Shown: positions 53,953-63,330 of the stretch, piece after piece
Layout: every line of letters starts with the position of its first letter
Numbering within the stretch: position 1 is the stretch's first letter
DNA from: Tetrapisispora phaffii CBS 4417
Taxonomy: Eukaryota; Ascomycota; Saccharomycetes; Saccharomycetales; Saccharomycetaceae
NCBI RefSeq assembly: GCF_000236905.1
Contig: NC_016534.1
Span: forward strand, 62,001 to 126,000
Direction: 5' to 3'
DNA length: 64,000 nucleotides
Notes under the pieces: model-generated
Told to the model about the DNA's origin: nothing
Seen by the model: the letters and a program-made list of their open reading frames with translations, nothing else
Databases searched by the model: none
Made by a program: the position numbers and the translations under genes

Positions 53953-55737
53953 TCACCTAACTATTACATCATTTTCAGTTTTTACTCCAAATAAAACAAT
54001 TTCTCCAACAATCGTTTTAATATTCACATCCAAATCCATTATAGCGTGCACTAAAGAACTTCCCCCAAACATTATTTCGTTCAGGAATTTTGTTAGCTCC
54101 CATTTATTAATAATTTCGATTTCATCATTAGGCAATTCTAAATATAACTTCATTAAACTATGCCCATCGTTTATGTCATGGATGATTTCAGATGTAGCAT
54201 TGTGCCAAACTTTCATTGGAAGTGACAAGAAATGTATCTCATTATGATATAGTGAAATATTACCTTTTAAATTTTGAACAGATATTTTTTGGCCAGAGGT
54301 CTGATAAAAAGATAAATTCAGTAAACCTATTAGTTTTCCTACCATGGATAACTTCCTCTGTCCTGAATCAGTATTTATCCATTTTATCTTTAAGTCCTCT
54401 ATTGTAAAATTGTCAACTAGCTTATCAAAGTTTGCCGTTATGTTAGCCTTAACGGGCAAGAATGGAAATACATCAAAAGCTTCTTTCATAATTTGTCCAG
54501 GTATAAGGCAATTCTGACAATTTTCATCTTCTACTAGGGATGGTTTAGTCTGGATTGTTATTAGTTCAGTAGAGTTTAGAAGTTTATCAATTAACCTTGA
54601 CATTGGGGTTTGTATATTTTCATCATTGTACCAGCAAATGTCGTTCATTAATTCATTTGGAAAGAAGTCAAAAATACTAGCAGATCCTCCAATTTTAATT
54701 TTTTCCACATTTCGTATAGGGAATGAGTTAGTTAACAGATCTATATTATGAAGGGAAATATCAAAGACACCATTACAATTTGGTAATTTTAATTGCCATT
54801 TCAACTTTGGCAACTTCATGTTTCGGGGTATTTCGATTAATTTAGAATAATCTATAAAGGTAGGTATTTCTGCTGTAAAATCCGCATCAAAACCAGTTTC
54901 TGAATCAGTTACTCTAATGCTGTTTATAGTTATGTTGTCAAAGAGATGCCTAAGCTGATCAGCGCCTTCTTCATTCTTTTTCCAATTAATAAATTTTTGC
55001 CAATTAAGTTTAATATTATCCAATGTATAGAATCTTAAATTAGCACCAAATAGTAAATAGCTCTTTTTAGACAATTTGAGTGACATATCAGACCAAATAT
55101 TTAAATGGTCGTAATCTTTCTTCCATATTTTTTTCAGCACATCGACAATATTTTTCGTGTTGGGCTTCAATAATAAAGTTATCTTGATAGGAGTTGTGAT
55201 GTTATTCCTCACATTGATGCAAATTGTGTCCTTTAAGAAAATCGTACCTAATTCCTTCGATTCCTCGTTCATACCGTTGTATGTGGAAATGTTTTCAAAA
55301 TCAATACATAATTCTTTAATTACGTGCTCATTAATATTTCTTAACGATTTTTTTTGGAAATCAGTTAATTCCGAAGTATAGTTTTTAGAGTTCCATTTAT
55401 CATAATTCAGTGTGATATTAGTAAAAGCAGAAATCTGTAAAAACTTTCCTCCATCATTATTTAAAGCATCTCCCCCATCTGTCCAACCGTCTAGACTTAC
55501 TCTATTGACCTCAACTTGGGAGATGTCAAAAATACTTTGCTGAATCACATCATTAGGGGGTATATTCGATTTTATGAATATATAGAAGGATGTTAAGATG
55601 ATAATCCCCAAAAAGAAACATGAGACTATTACACTCTTTTTCGTTCTCTCCCGTATGAGAGCTCTTTGCCTGATATCATTTTCAGGTGCAGCAGGTTGGT
55701 TCAAAAGTTGCTGTGTCTCTAGGTCTCTTTCTTCCAT
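53953..55737 (-). CDS. TAG1: Tag1-like glycosylated vacuolar membrane protein
   Basis: A 594-residue single-span protein with a cytosolic N-terminus (about 33 residues, including ETQQLLNQ), a membrane helix at about 35-54 (IVSCFFLGIIILTSFYIF) and a large lumenal domain. Numerous N-glycosylation sequons (NIT, NYT, NIS, NNIT, NST, NAT) fit a heavily glycosylated lumenal part. Overall design and length agree with S. cerevisiae Tag1 (YLR173W, 608 residues), which sits in the vacuole membrane and helps terminate autophagy by sending Atg1 signals; the blocks CIDFENISTYNG and DTICINVRNNITTPIK support that match from memory. It converges with the preceding unknown gene across about 120 bases. Confidence 0.62.
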   Translation of the reverse strand: MEERDLETQQLLNQPAAPENDIRQRALIRERTKKSVIVSCFFLGIIILTSFYIFIKSNIPPNDVIQQSIFDISQVEVNRVSLDGWTDGGDALNNDGGKFLQISAFTNITLNYDKWNSKNYTSELTDFQKKSLRNINEHVIKELCIDFENISTYNGMNEESKELGTIFLKDTICINVRNNITTPIKITLLLKPNTKNIVDVLKKIWKKDYDHLNIWSDMSLKLSKKSYLLFGANLRFYTLDNIKLNWQKFINWKKNEEGADQLRHLFDNITINSIRVTDSETGFDADFTAEIPTFIDYSKLIEIPRNMKLPKLKWQLKLPNCNGVFDISLHNIDLLTNSFPIRNVEKIKIGGSASIFDFFPNELMNDICWYNDENIQTPMSRLIDKLLNSTELITIQTKPSLVEDENCQNCLIPGQIMKEAFDVFPFLPVKANITANFDKLVDNFTIEDLKIKWINTDSGQRKLSMVGKLIGLLNLSFYQTSGQKISVQNLKGNISLYHNEIHFLSLPMKVWHNATSEIIHDINDGHSLMKLYLELPNDEIEIINKWELTKFLNEIMFGGSSLVHAIMDLDVNIKTIVGEIVLFGVKTENDVIVR

Positions 55738-56031
55738 TTAGTATGATTTGACTGTTATATGTGTAAAATGCAGTTGATAGGAATATATAAAATTTTGGAT
55801 ATGAGTGTAATAACTTATTAATGGTCAAATGCTTTCACCTGTTACTCAAGATTGACTAAGAATATCAACTTTTATGACAACCCTTTCAATTAAATATAGA
55901 AGTACTTGCTTTAAATGAGCCTTTTTTATACTTCAAATATTGATTTTTTAAACAAACGGAGCTTCATGAAAATAGACTTATACTTTATTTAGTTAGGTAA
56001 ACTTTTAAAAATAACAAACAAAAGAAATAAC

Positions 56032-56104
56032 GGGCATGTGGCGTAGTTGGTAGCGCGCTCCCTTAGCATGGGAGAGGTCTTCGGTTCGACTCCGGACTTG
56101 TCCA
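56032..56104 (+). tRNA. tRNA-Ala(AGC)
   Basis: 73 bases, GGGCATGTGGCGTAGTTGG to CCGGACTTGTCCA, anticodon AGC in CTTAGCATG, B box GGTTCGACTCC, then T-runs. No intron and no LTR upstream, which is notable among the tRNA genes at this end of the window. Confidence 0.97.
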
Positions 56105-57473
56105 TTTCTTTTTACTTTTTTTTCCTTCACCATTCAAAAAATGGTATTATTTATATTTTGTTCTTCTAGAATATGCATTAACTAAACCAAAGGTTGTCAC
56201 TAAGTAACTTAATTTACAAGTTTAAGATGACTAATTTGGTAAATTAGTAAAAATATAAGAGCAAAATATATATTTTTACAGAAATGTTTGATTAAAAAAC
56301 AAAATATATGACGTACGTTTAAAAGTTGATAATATTAATATACTAGAACAATAACGAACCCGCCAATGATATTGTCAATTGTCTTCAAGTTCATTTGACC
56401 TTACTAATTATACTTTGTCTTTATAATTAGTAAAAAATGGATACTTCAACTTCTAGTTATAAACCTCAGATTTTGACAAGCTGCCAAAGGTGTGTCTGGA
56501 TGAATCTTTTTATCGCTCAATATTAATCAAGTAAAGCTTGCCTTTCTTTTAAAGTATGGCAGAAAATACAATTTAGCATCGGTAGCTAGATCAATGTTAT
56601 AAGAAAAATAATTAAAGATAGCTTGCGTGCATACATTCTGGCTATCGATAGGTATCATGTATTTGTAATTTCTCGGTTCATGGGTTTTCAGATGAGTCTT
56701 TGGTAGCTCATCAAAAGAAAACATTAAATTAGTAGGATTAGAAATCAACAGAAATGCACAGTTACTCGAATCTGTAACTTCGGCTGGCAAGGTAAAATTG
56801 GAAACATCCGGCACCCTGAAGTATCACTATCCTACAGATTCCAGCATGGTTCGATGGGTGACAGAGTTATCTCATCAAGAAGCACGTTGGGGCTCTCTAG
56901 ATTGGCAACCAAACATCGTACTCTTAATGCATGCTTGAAATATCAACACTTCTTGCATTCATCAGCAATCGTTTCATGAACCTACAGAACGTGAATGTGT
57001 TGTGAATGGTTGCAGGCAAATGCACTGCGAACCGTTTTTTAATGGGCGACAGGTCCGCTTGATGGGCAACCACCTCTCGTTTCCGATTTCCGCTCCGACG
57101 CTGCGAGATTGGGCATCGCATTGCATATGCAGTGTGTCTGGAATCTACAAGTTGGTCAGTACCAGGATGATGATTAATGTATTTCTTGAAGTATGCTCGA
57201 ATGGGTGAGTGTGTGGGGACGGGTAGGCTTGCATCAATAACCATCCTCATACTAACCATCCATTGATATAAGAGAATTTCTTGAAGCTTGAAGTTCAATG
57301 GGCGTTAAAACCAGGCATTTATTTGGGATATAAAATGACAGCAATTCATGTAGGCTTTGATCGATTGTAACTTAGATGTTATTTTTGGCATTATGTAGTT
57401 TTAATGCCAACGTATCTTAATACTACATCAACAACAACTAAAAGTAAAAAGATATAAAATAACAACAACAATA
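56105..57473. other. Long GRE2 upstream region with a possible gene relic
   Basis: 1.37 kb. On the minus strand a 95-codon open frame (56527-56814) starts without an ATG but has protein-like composition (FSFDELPKTHLKTHEPRNYK, CTQAIFNYFSYNIDLATDAK), suggesting the remnant of an unknown gene. Another minus-strand ORF at 56924-57298 looks like chance. The last 50 bases are CAA-rich, a typical yeast leader before the GRE2 ATG. Confidence 0.45.
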
Positions 57474-58484
57474 ATGGCTGTCTTAGTTACTGGTGCTTCA
57501 GGTTTCATTGCTTTACATGTAATTAACTTATTGCTATCGCAGAATTATAAAGTTATCGGAACAGTTAGATCGCAAGATAAAGTTGATAAGATAATTAAAC
57601 AATTTAATAATCCAAATTTATCATTCGAACTTGTCACTGACATAACCAAACTAGATGCATTTGACGAAACGTTAAAGAAACATAGCAACGAAATCGACTA
57701 TGTCATACATATGGCTTCTCCATTGCCTGACGAAGGCAACACTGATTTTGAAAACCATTACTTGTTACCAGCAGTCAATGGTACAAAAAGTGTATTAAGT
57801 GCTATTAAAAAGTTTGCTCCAAAAGGCGTCAAACATGTTGTGATGACATCATCTATTGTTGCAATGTTAAATGTCAACGACGACTCAGCAATCACGACAG
57901 AGAAAGATTGGAATCCAATAACATGGGAACAGGCAAAGACTAGTTCTTTTCTGTGCTACTTTGGATCGAAGACATATTCTGAAAAGGCTGCTTGGGATTT
58001 CTTAAAGGAAAACAAAGATGAGGTTGATTTCAAATTCACTACCGTGAATCCAGTTATGGTATTTGGAAGACAAATGTTTGACGAAGATGTTAAAGATACA
58101 TTAAATGTTTCTTGTGAATATGTCAATAAAATTTTGTACCTTCCACCAACTGAAAAACTGTCTCAAGACTATGCAATGAGTTACGTTCATGTTGATGATG
58201 TGGCTCTGGCACATGTTATGGCTATGCGGGAGGACAGACTTGATGGTGAAAGATTGTTATTGTCTGCAGGGACCTATAGTGACCAACTGGTTGCCAATTC
58301 GATTAACAAACAGTTCCCACAAGTGAAAGGTACAATTCCTGCAGCAATTGAAAATTGTGACAAACTTATGATTCGTTATGATTCAATAGCAACACAAAAA
58401 CAATTAGGTATTGAATGGAAGAGTTTTGATGTCGCCGTTTATGATATTGCTCATCAAGCTTTAAAGAGACTAGGCAAGTTATGA
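57474..58484 (+). CDS. GRE2: Gre2-type NADPH-dependent aldehyde/ketone reductase
   Basis: A 336-residue short-chain dehydrogenase of the extended (dihydroflavonol-reductase-like) class. Gre2 reduces methylglyoxal, 3-methylbutanal and many ketones with NADPH and is stress-induced. Motifs: the cofactor-binding LVTGASGFIALHVINLLL, arginine at TVRSQDK, MTSSIVAML with the catalytic serine, and YFGSKTYSEKAAW with catalytic Tyr and Lys. MSYVHVDDVALAHV is also typical. S. cerevisiae has several relatives (GRE2, YGL157W/ARI1, YGL039W, YDR541C), so assignment within the group is less certain than the family. Confidence 0.82.
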   Translation: MAVLVTGASGFIALHVINLLLSQNYKVIGTVRSQDKVDKIIKQFNNPNLSFELVTDITKLDAFDETLKKHSNEIDYVIHMASPLPDEGNTDFENHYLLPAVNGTKSVLSAIKKFAPKGVKHVVMTSSIVAMLNVNDDSAITTEKDWNPITWEQAKTSSFLCYFGSKTYSEKAAWDFLKENKDEVDFKFTTVNPVMVFGRQMFDEDVKDTLNVSCEYVNKILYLPPTEKLSQDYAMSYVHVDDVALAHVMAMREDRLDGERLLLSAGTYSDQLVANSINKQFPQVKGTIPAAIENCDKLMIRYDSIATQKQLGIEWKSFDVAVYDIAHQALKRLGKL

Positions 58485-59359
58485 TTGCCCATTACCGTCC
58501 TCTATACTTTATTAAATGACGTATTTCATCCAGTCATTATTTGCAGTTCATAATTTATTTAATTTCTTTAGAAAATCAAGCTCAATGTAAGTGACATGTT
58601 AATAAAATTGACGTCGACTGACTTGGTGTCTTGGATATTAGAATTCGTTTATACATAAAATATAAATAAATAGATACTATCATACACTGATACGGTTAAT
58701 AATGGTAAACTTTTTTACTCTAATTAATTGAAGTTCATGTTTCATTAACTTGTCATTTAGGTATCACAATAGATGCGTCGCTGAGGTCACTCGATTGACA
58801 TAGCGTTAAAGCAGCCATTCGAACAAACTGATACAAAAGGATTAGAAGTTCACGTACACTTAAATCTTAAATGGCACTATCGTGTACTTGTAAAGAACTC
58901 AAGTGGTTATCCAGAACCTCTGCATCCAAGGTTAATGCTATTCTCTTCAGTAATATTGTTATATAAGTCGGAGATATTTTATTAATAATAATCGATCAAC
59001 TCACTATGTATGACCTATATAGAAATACGTAATACATGCAACTAATAAAGTGACCATTTGTTTGTCTTCTATACCTATAACTTTCGTATGAGTTCATTTA
59101 CTTCACTAGAACAATCTAGTTAGATCTCGTATGGATCTTGCTTCTATAAATAATTGTTCACATATTAATATACAACTGACTAAATTGAATCTGGTTTCTA
59201 ACTTCATTAGTGGACACTCGTCCAAGTGTCAATCGAATATACGATAATACTAATACATACTTCGCATTCTAGCAGATAATATTTTAATAGAATTCGCTAT
59301 TTATAGTTTATGTAACAAGAGAACCAATCAGATAAAATATTATAGTTGTTAGCTACCAA
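58485..59359. other. Intergenic between GRE2 and LTR
   Basis: 875 bases with no gene. An atgtttcattaac (inverted TGAAACAT) near 58738-58750 and an irregular, moderately AT-rich texture suggest worn retroelement sequence, but no alignment to the LTRs here was found. Confidence 0.4.
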
Positions 59360-59710
59360 TGTTGGAAATGTAACTGGTCGTATAAGTGACTATACGATAC
59401 CGGATATTACCTCTATACGAGACTATTGTTGCAAACCTGAAACAATAGTGACTGCAAGAATGTAATAGCAGAATTCCTAATGCATAAATAGTACTGTAGA
59501 ACCATCAGCCTGCCGTACGTGTTCAACTCGACGACATCGTCTCGTTGGACAGAACGGTGGATTGAAATATTATGTATATATAAACCCCGGTAATCAATAG
59601 TAAATAATTCATTGATCCAGGTCCAAGAGACCAGAGAGATTAATCTAAATATCTATTATATAATTTAACAACTATTAATATATTAAAACAATGAATTCAT
59701 CTATTGAGCA
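59360..59710 (+). mobile_element. LTR family A, complete, joined to a Ty3-like fragment
   Basis: 351 bases, TGTTGGAAATGTAACTGG to TCTATTGAGCA, with TGAAACA at 59438-59444 and TATATATAAACCCC. It is oriented opposite to the gag/RT coding strand at its right, so it is not that element's own 3' LTR. The RT reading frame stops at its edge. Flanking pentamers (accaa, gtttc) differ, indicating rearrangement rather than simple insertion. Confidence 0.9.
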
Positions 59711-60180
59711 GTTTCTTTGCTGTCGGAGAATATGAGGATATCATCTAGATAGACACAAACGAAGGTTAAGCCTCGGAATAGGTCAGACATGTGTCGGGCA
59801 AAAGTACTAGGGGCGTTAACCAGCCCAAAAGGCATAACTGTATATTCATATTTACCGGAGGGTGTGACAAAAGCGGTCTTGTATTGATCGTCTTTGTTCA
59901 TGGGAATCTGGTGGTAGCCACTATGAAGATCTAACGTCGAAAAGACGGAAGCATCTCCAATGCCACTAAGGAGATCATTTATACGTGGTAACGGAGACGG
60001 GTCAGCGATGGTGGCCTTATTCAGGGCTCGGTAGTCAACACATAAACGGTATGTGTCATCTTTCTTCTTGACCAGTACAATTGGGGAACTACAGGGAGAT
60101 TTCGATGGTACAATGAACTTCTTTTCTAAGAGGTCATCTATGATGGTGTTGAGTTCCAATTGTAGCCTGGGCGTTAGACG
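59711..60180 (-). pseudogene. Ty3-like reverse transcriptase fragment
   Basis: Begins after an in-frame TAG. It contains VPSKSPCSSPIVLVKKKD, RLCVDYRALNKAT, STLDLHSGYHQIPM, TPSGKYEYTVMPFGLVNAPS and the catalytic YLDDILIFSD, all standard for Ty3 RT. It stops just after the YLDD motif at the LTR junction, so the thumb, RNase H and integrase are missing. Confidence 0.93.
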
Positions 60181-60630
60181 CTAGGGTTGTAGACGTGGTA
60201 GGCGTGCGTTCTCTTTGATTGTTATTTCGTGAGTGGTGGTGTGTTCTGATAGCGGGGGTTTCGGTGGTAGGTCGTTTCTGACGATCTCGGAATATTTGCG
60301 GATTAAGACATTGGGCAACTTGTTAAAAGAGTCATGTCTTCAGATTGAGATACTTTCTTGATGCATACCATCATGGTGGCTGTTTCTATATCACTAATCA
60401 AGCCAGGGTTGTTTAGTATAGCATTATCGAGGTTGGGTTCGGATATTGTGCTGAGGTGTTGTTCTTGAGCCTCTTCTGCTATTTCAGATTGACGGGCCAT
60501 AATAGACTCAACCGGTTTCAGGATTTCTGCTGGTTCAGGATTAATACATTCCAGCATTTCAGACTTCGCTTCTTTAGCGGTTTTCAGGGATTCAGATGTC
60601 AGAGGTTCAGATTTCAGAGGTTCAGATTTC

Positions 60631-60714
60631 AGAGATTCGGATTTAACGAATTTAGCAGATTTAACGGATTTCAGAGATTCAGATTTAACGAATTTAGCAG
60701 ATTTAACGGATTTC
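60631..60714 (-). repeat. Two 42-bp tandem units in the Pol spacer
   Basis: Two nearly identical 42-base units (14 codons each, encoding Lys/Ser/Leu/Ala/Phe-rich peptides) lie within a wider field of 9-12-base subrepeats from about 60590 to 60760. The frame is kept throughout. Confidence 0.88.
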
Positions 60715-61152
60715 AGAGATTTCAGAGATTTAACGGATTCAGCAGATTCAGCGGATTCTATCCTTGGTCCTTCTTTCAGGGTTGGATACTTGTCCAATAT
60801 TGGGTTTCCAATTAATAGATCATGTTCCATATGGTTCATGATGTACGCCCAGATAGTAATAACTTGATTTGTTGTAGATACGGGAATTTGTGCGGCCAGA
60901 GATGTGTGTTTTATTTCATTGGAAGTGAACCCTTTAAAGCTAAACGGTGATGCTTCGTGATATGGTAGCTTAAGCTTTTGGACAATATCTTTACGGATAA
61001 AGGATGTTGGGGAACCACTGTCTAATAGGACATTTAATTGTGTACCTTGGACAGTTAGCTGCGTGGTTAATGTTGTTCCCACAACAGGATTCAGGATAGT
61101 ATTAATGATCGGATATAACGTTTTAGAGGAGTTATAAACCTCGTCGGATTTC

Positions 61153-61768
61153 TTAGATTGATCGAGAACTCGCATTGTTGCTAGAACTCGCATTGTTTCT
61201 AGCTAACCTCTTTTTGCATTCACTCAGTCTATGACCAGGTTTCTTGCAGTAGAAACAGAGGTTCAAGCGTCGGCAGTCTTCCCTAGTGGCATTTCTAATG
61301 GTTCGGGCGCTAGGGTTTTTGGTTCTAGATTGGATAGCTGCCATGAGGTAGTCACCATCGTTATCATAACGAGGTGCATCTAGTCTAGAAGGTTCTGCGA
61401 AACGACCAGTGATGGCAATCGTCTCATATGCCGCATCCATCATCTTAGTTAGGGACTGAGGACTGTGGATCAGGACTAGATGGTACGTATTTTGGTTGAA
61501 CAAACGCATATATATAGCCATAGCCCCTTTTTCAGTCCAGTGGTCCGGGGGCATCATCTTCCACAACCTTCTGAATTCGGAGTTCAGTTTCTCGATCCCC
61601 AAACGAGCTTCTGATAGCTGGTTAATGGAGTTCAGGACCTTGTTTGGGTCTGTGTACTTCCGGAACCTCTTCTCAAAGTCTGATAGCATTTCATCGAACT
61701 TAATTTCCGGATTTCCGTTGATATAGTCGAAAGCCGAGGTAGCAGCAGAGAAGCGCAGTATCGGATCT
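61153..61768 (-). pseudogene. Ty3-like Gag fragment with zinc knuckle
   Basis: The frame is open from the LTR junction. Capsid blocks include NSINQLSEARLGIEKLNSEF and KMMPPDHWTEKGAM. The nucleocapsid zinc knuckle CFYCKKPGHRLSEC fits CX2CX4HX4C. The C-terminus is a short repeat NNASS...NNASSRSI. The capsid N-terminal part, estimated at several dozen residues, is absent. Confidence 0.9.
61167..61191 (-). promoter_or_regulatory. Duplicated Ty3-type +1 frameshift heptamer (GCG-AGT-T)
   Basis: On the minus strand GCGAGTT occurs at 61191-61185 and again at 61173-61167, in the gag frame as GCG AGT T. A +1 slip at either gives the Pol frame (VLATMRVLD or VLDQSKK). This is the sequence used by S. cerevisiae Ty3 for Gag3-Pol3 expression. 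The two copies arise from an 18-base tandem duplication. Confidence 0.85.
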
Positions 61769-62045
61769 TGTTATTATTTTCTACGTAAAACAGAAGCCTC
61801 CTTCTTTCTATATATTCTACATAATATATAATAATTAGTTACATGATTATTCCAAATACTAGATGTATAAATAGGTCTCCTATTTATACTTTTAGTTTAG
61901 ATACAATTTGCAATGTAATGTGTTGAACTTATCATTACATTCTTATCGGCATCTGTTGTTTCAGGTTTACGACCATATTTCCTAAATAGGAAATATTACT
62001 AATGGTATATCGTAATCTAGCTCTTGTTAAGCTTATATTACAACA
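61769..62045 (-). mobile_element. LTR family B, 16 bases from tRNA-Val
   Basis: On the minus strand the block runs from TGTTGTAATATAAGC to AATAATAACA, 277 bases. It shares AAACCTGAAACA and AAGAATGTAAT, in order, with family A, so the families are related; TGAAACA lies at 61957-61963 (inverted). The orientation agrees with the gag strand. Its 5' edge is 16 bases upstream of tRNA-Val, the position expected for Ty3 insertion at a Pol III start. It is shorter than family A and joins gag with no leader, so its 3' end may be truncated. Confidence 0.75.
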
Positions 62046-62061
62046 AGAACACAAATTAGAC

Positions 62062-62135
62062 GGTTTCGTGGTCTAGTCGGTTATGGCATCTGCTTAACAC
62101 GCAGAACGTCCCCAGTTCGATCCTGGGCGAAATCA
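62062..62135 (+). tRNA. tRNA-Val(AAC)
   Basis: 74 bases from GGTTTCGTGGTCTAG to GGGCGAAATCA, anticodon AAC in CTTAACACG, B box AGTTCGATCC, followed by a T-run. No intron. A Ty3-like LTR ends 16 bases upstream. Confidence 0.98.
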
Positions 62136-63330
62136 TTAATTTGTTTTTTACTTTTCCTTTTACGGTAAACAGCTCCTCATATTCGTTCTTTCAGGTGCCC
62201 TTCTCTCTTACAAAACTGCCCTATATCACCTATCTCTGAACATTACCAACCGTAATAAGATAACACACAATGAAATCAACTGAAATAAGAGAACGTCAGT
62301 TACACGGCGAATCCTATCATTTCGAATGGTCCGTCTGCCACACAACATGTTCGACCAAGCCAAGAAGTACACACAGTTACAAGGTCGTAATGTGTGCCAT
62401 TACCTAAGTCTATTGAGTGATGTGATGTGATGTGATGGGTGGAAACGGTGTCGGGTAACGCAACTCTGACGGCTGTATTTTCCAAAAGGGGAATCACGTG
62501 TGTGCGGGTGTCTGTGTGTAAAATATTGGTCTGCGGAAATATAACACACCGCCATGAACCAGGTGTAGTGGGCGTTCCCACGGATGTACCGTTGCGCTGG
62601 GCTCTCCACTTTCTTTCTGCGGTAGAGTGTTAGCCAAAACAGACAGCTCATCGCGCACAGCAATTGCATAGACATTGTCATCCTTACGTGCAGTTGTCTG
62701 CGACGAGTTCCAAGAATGGTTGTACACACGATTCAACGGCAAACGACTGCGCAAACACAAAGCATAAGAGAATGCTCGCACACATGTCTTATGCGGGATG
62801 ATCTCCGTCTTTGTGTGTGTCTGTATTTCTATTTTTGATAAATTACGTAGTGGTTCGTTTCTATGGATAAAAAATACAAACTATTTAAAAATATCCAAAT
62901 AAAAAAAGACGGCAGTATATAAAGATATTATATAAACTTATGATTACAAATATTGAAAATCAAATCTATAAATATTAGATTATTAATTGTTGTTTCAATA
63001 ATTATTGTATGTCTATATAATTACACTTGTACACATACAGGCAAGCAAGTACAGTTGTTTATTTAGAGGAGTTGTTTTCGTTATTGTATCCTTTCTTTAA
63101 AACCTATTGTATTAGTAAACATTGCAATTCAATACACCTCCCCTTTACAGAGCTTAATCTACTGGTGTATCTTTTAAATTGTATACACATAGAGTGGAAC
63201 CTTTTTTTTCCATTTTTTAAGAAAGAGATAAGAAAAAAGAACAATATTTGTGTGCGTGAACGTGTGGCCCTGTTTTAGTTTTGTATATGTATTTTAAAAT
63301 CAATAATAGATTGTATAACAAAATTATAAC
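62136..63330. other. RCK2 upstream region
   Basis: About 1.2 kb. It contains TGATG repeats (62416-62436), a Reb1-type CGGGTAA (62452-62458), an AGGGG stress-element-like core (62487-62491) and TCACGTG (62494-62500), clustered within 50 bases. Overlapping ORFs at 62300-62780 occur on both strands and look like chance. Confidence 0.5.
62452..62500. promoter_or_regulatory. Cluster of Reb1-, STRE- and E-box-like sites upstream of RCK2
   Basis: CGGGTAA, AAGGGG and TCACGTG fall within 49 bases, about 830-880 bases before RCK2. AGGGG is the Msn2/4 core, which would suit a stress-kinase gene. Distance from the start makes the link uncertain. Confidence 0.35.

Larger units (their letters stand above)
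60303..61193 (-). pseudogene. Ty3-like protease and spacer fragment of Pol
   Basis: The aspartic protease active site is VLLDSGSPTSFIRKD, with LLIGNPILDKYP as the second conserved half. The following spacer is made of repeated Lys-Ser-Leu-rich units. It ends in MTLLTSCPMS and a stop because of a frameshift; the correct continuation (KLPNVLIRKYSEIVRND) is in another frame. The frame begins at the +1 shift sites shared with gag. Confidence 0.9.
59711..61768 (-). mobile_element. Truncated Ty3/gypsy retrotransposon internal region
   Basis: On the minus strand, order is gag (N-terminus missing), protease, spacer with short repeats, and the first part of reverse transcriptase. RNase H and integrase are absent. 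Gag runs open into the right-hand LTR boundary without a primer-binding site, so the element's 5' leader is deleted too. Pol carries a frameshift near 60320 and a TAG stop at 60181-60183. It is therefore a dead relic, probably moderately recent because long stretches remain open. Confidence 0.93.

Noticed and set aside
56924..57298. 124-codon ORF in the GRE2 upstream region
   Set aside because: No recognisable motif, opposite an overlapping plus-strand ORF, and located in likely regulatory DNA.
62300..62781. Overlapping ORFs upstream of RCK2
   Set aside because: Three frames overlap on both strands with no family signature; the area holds promoter-like sites instead.
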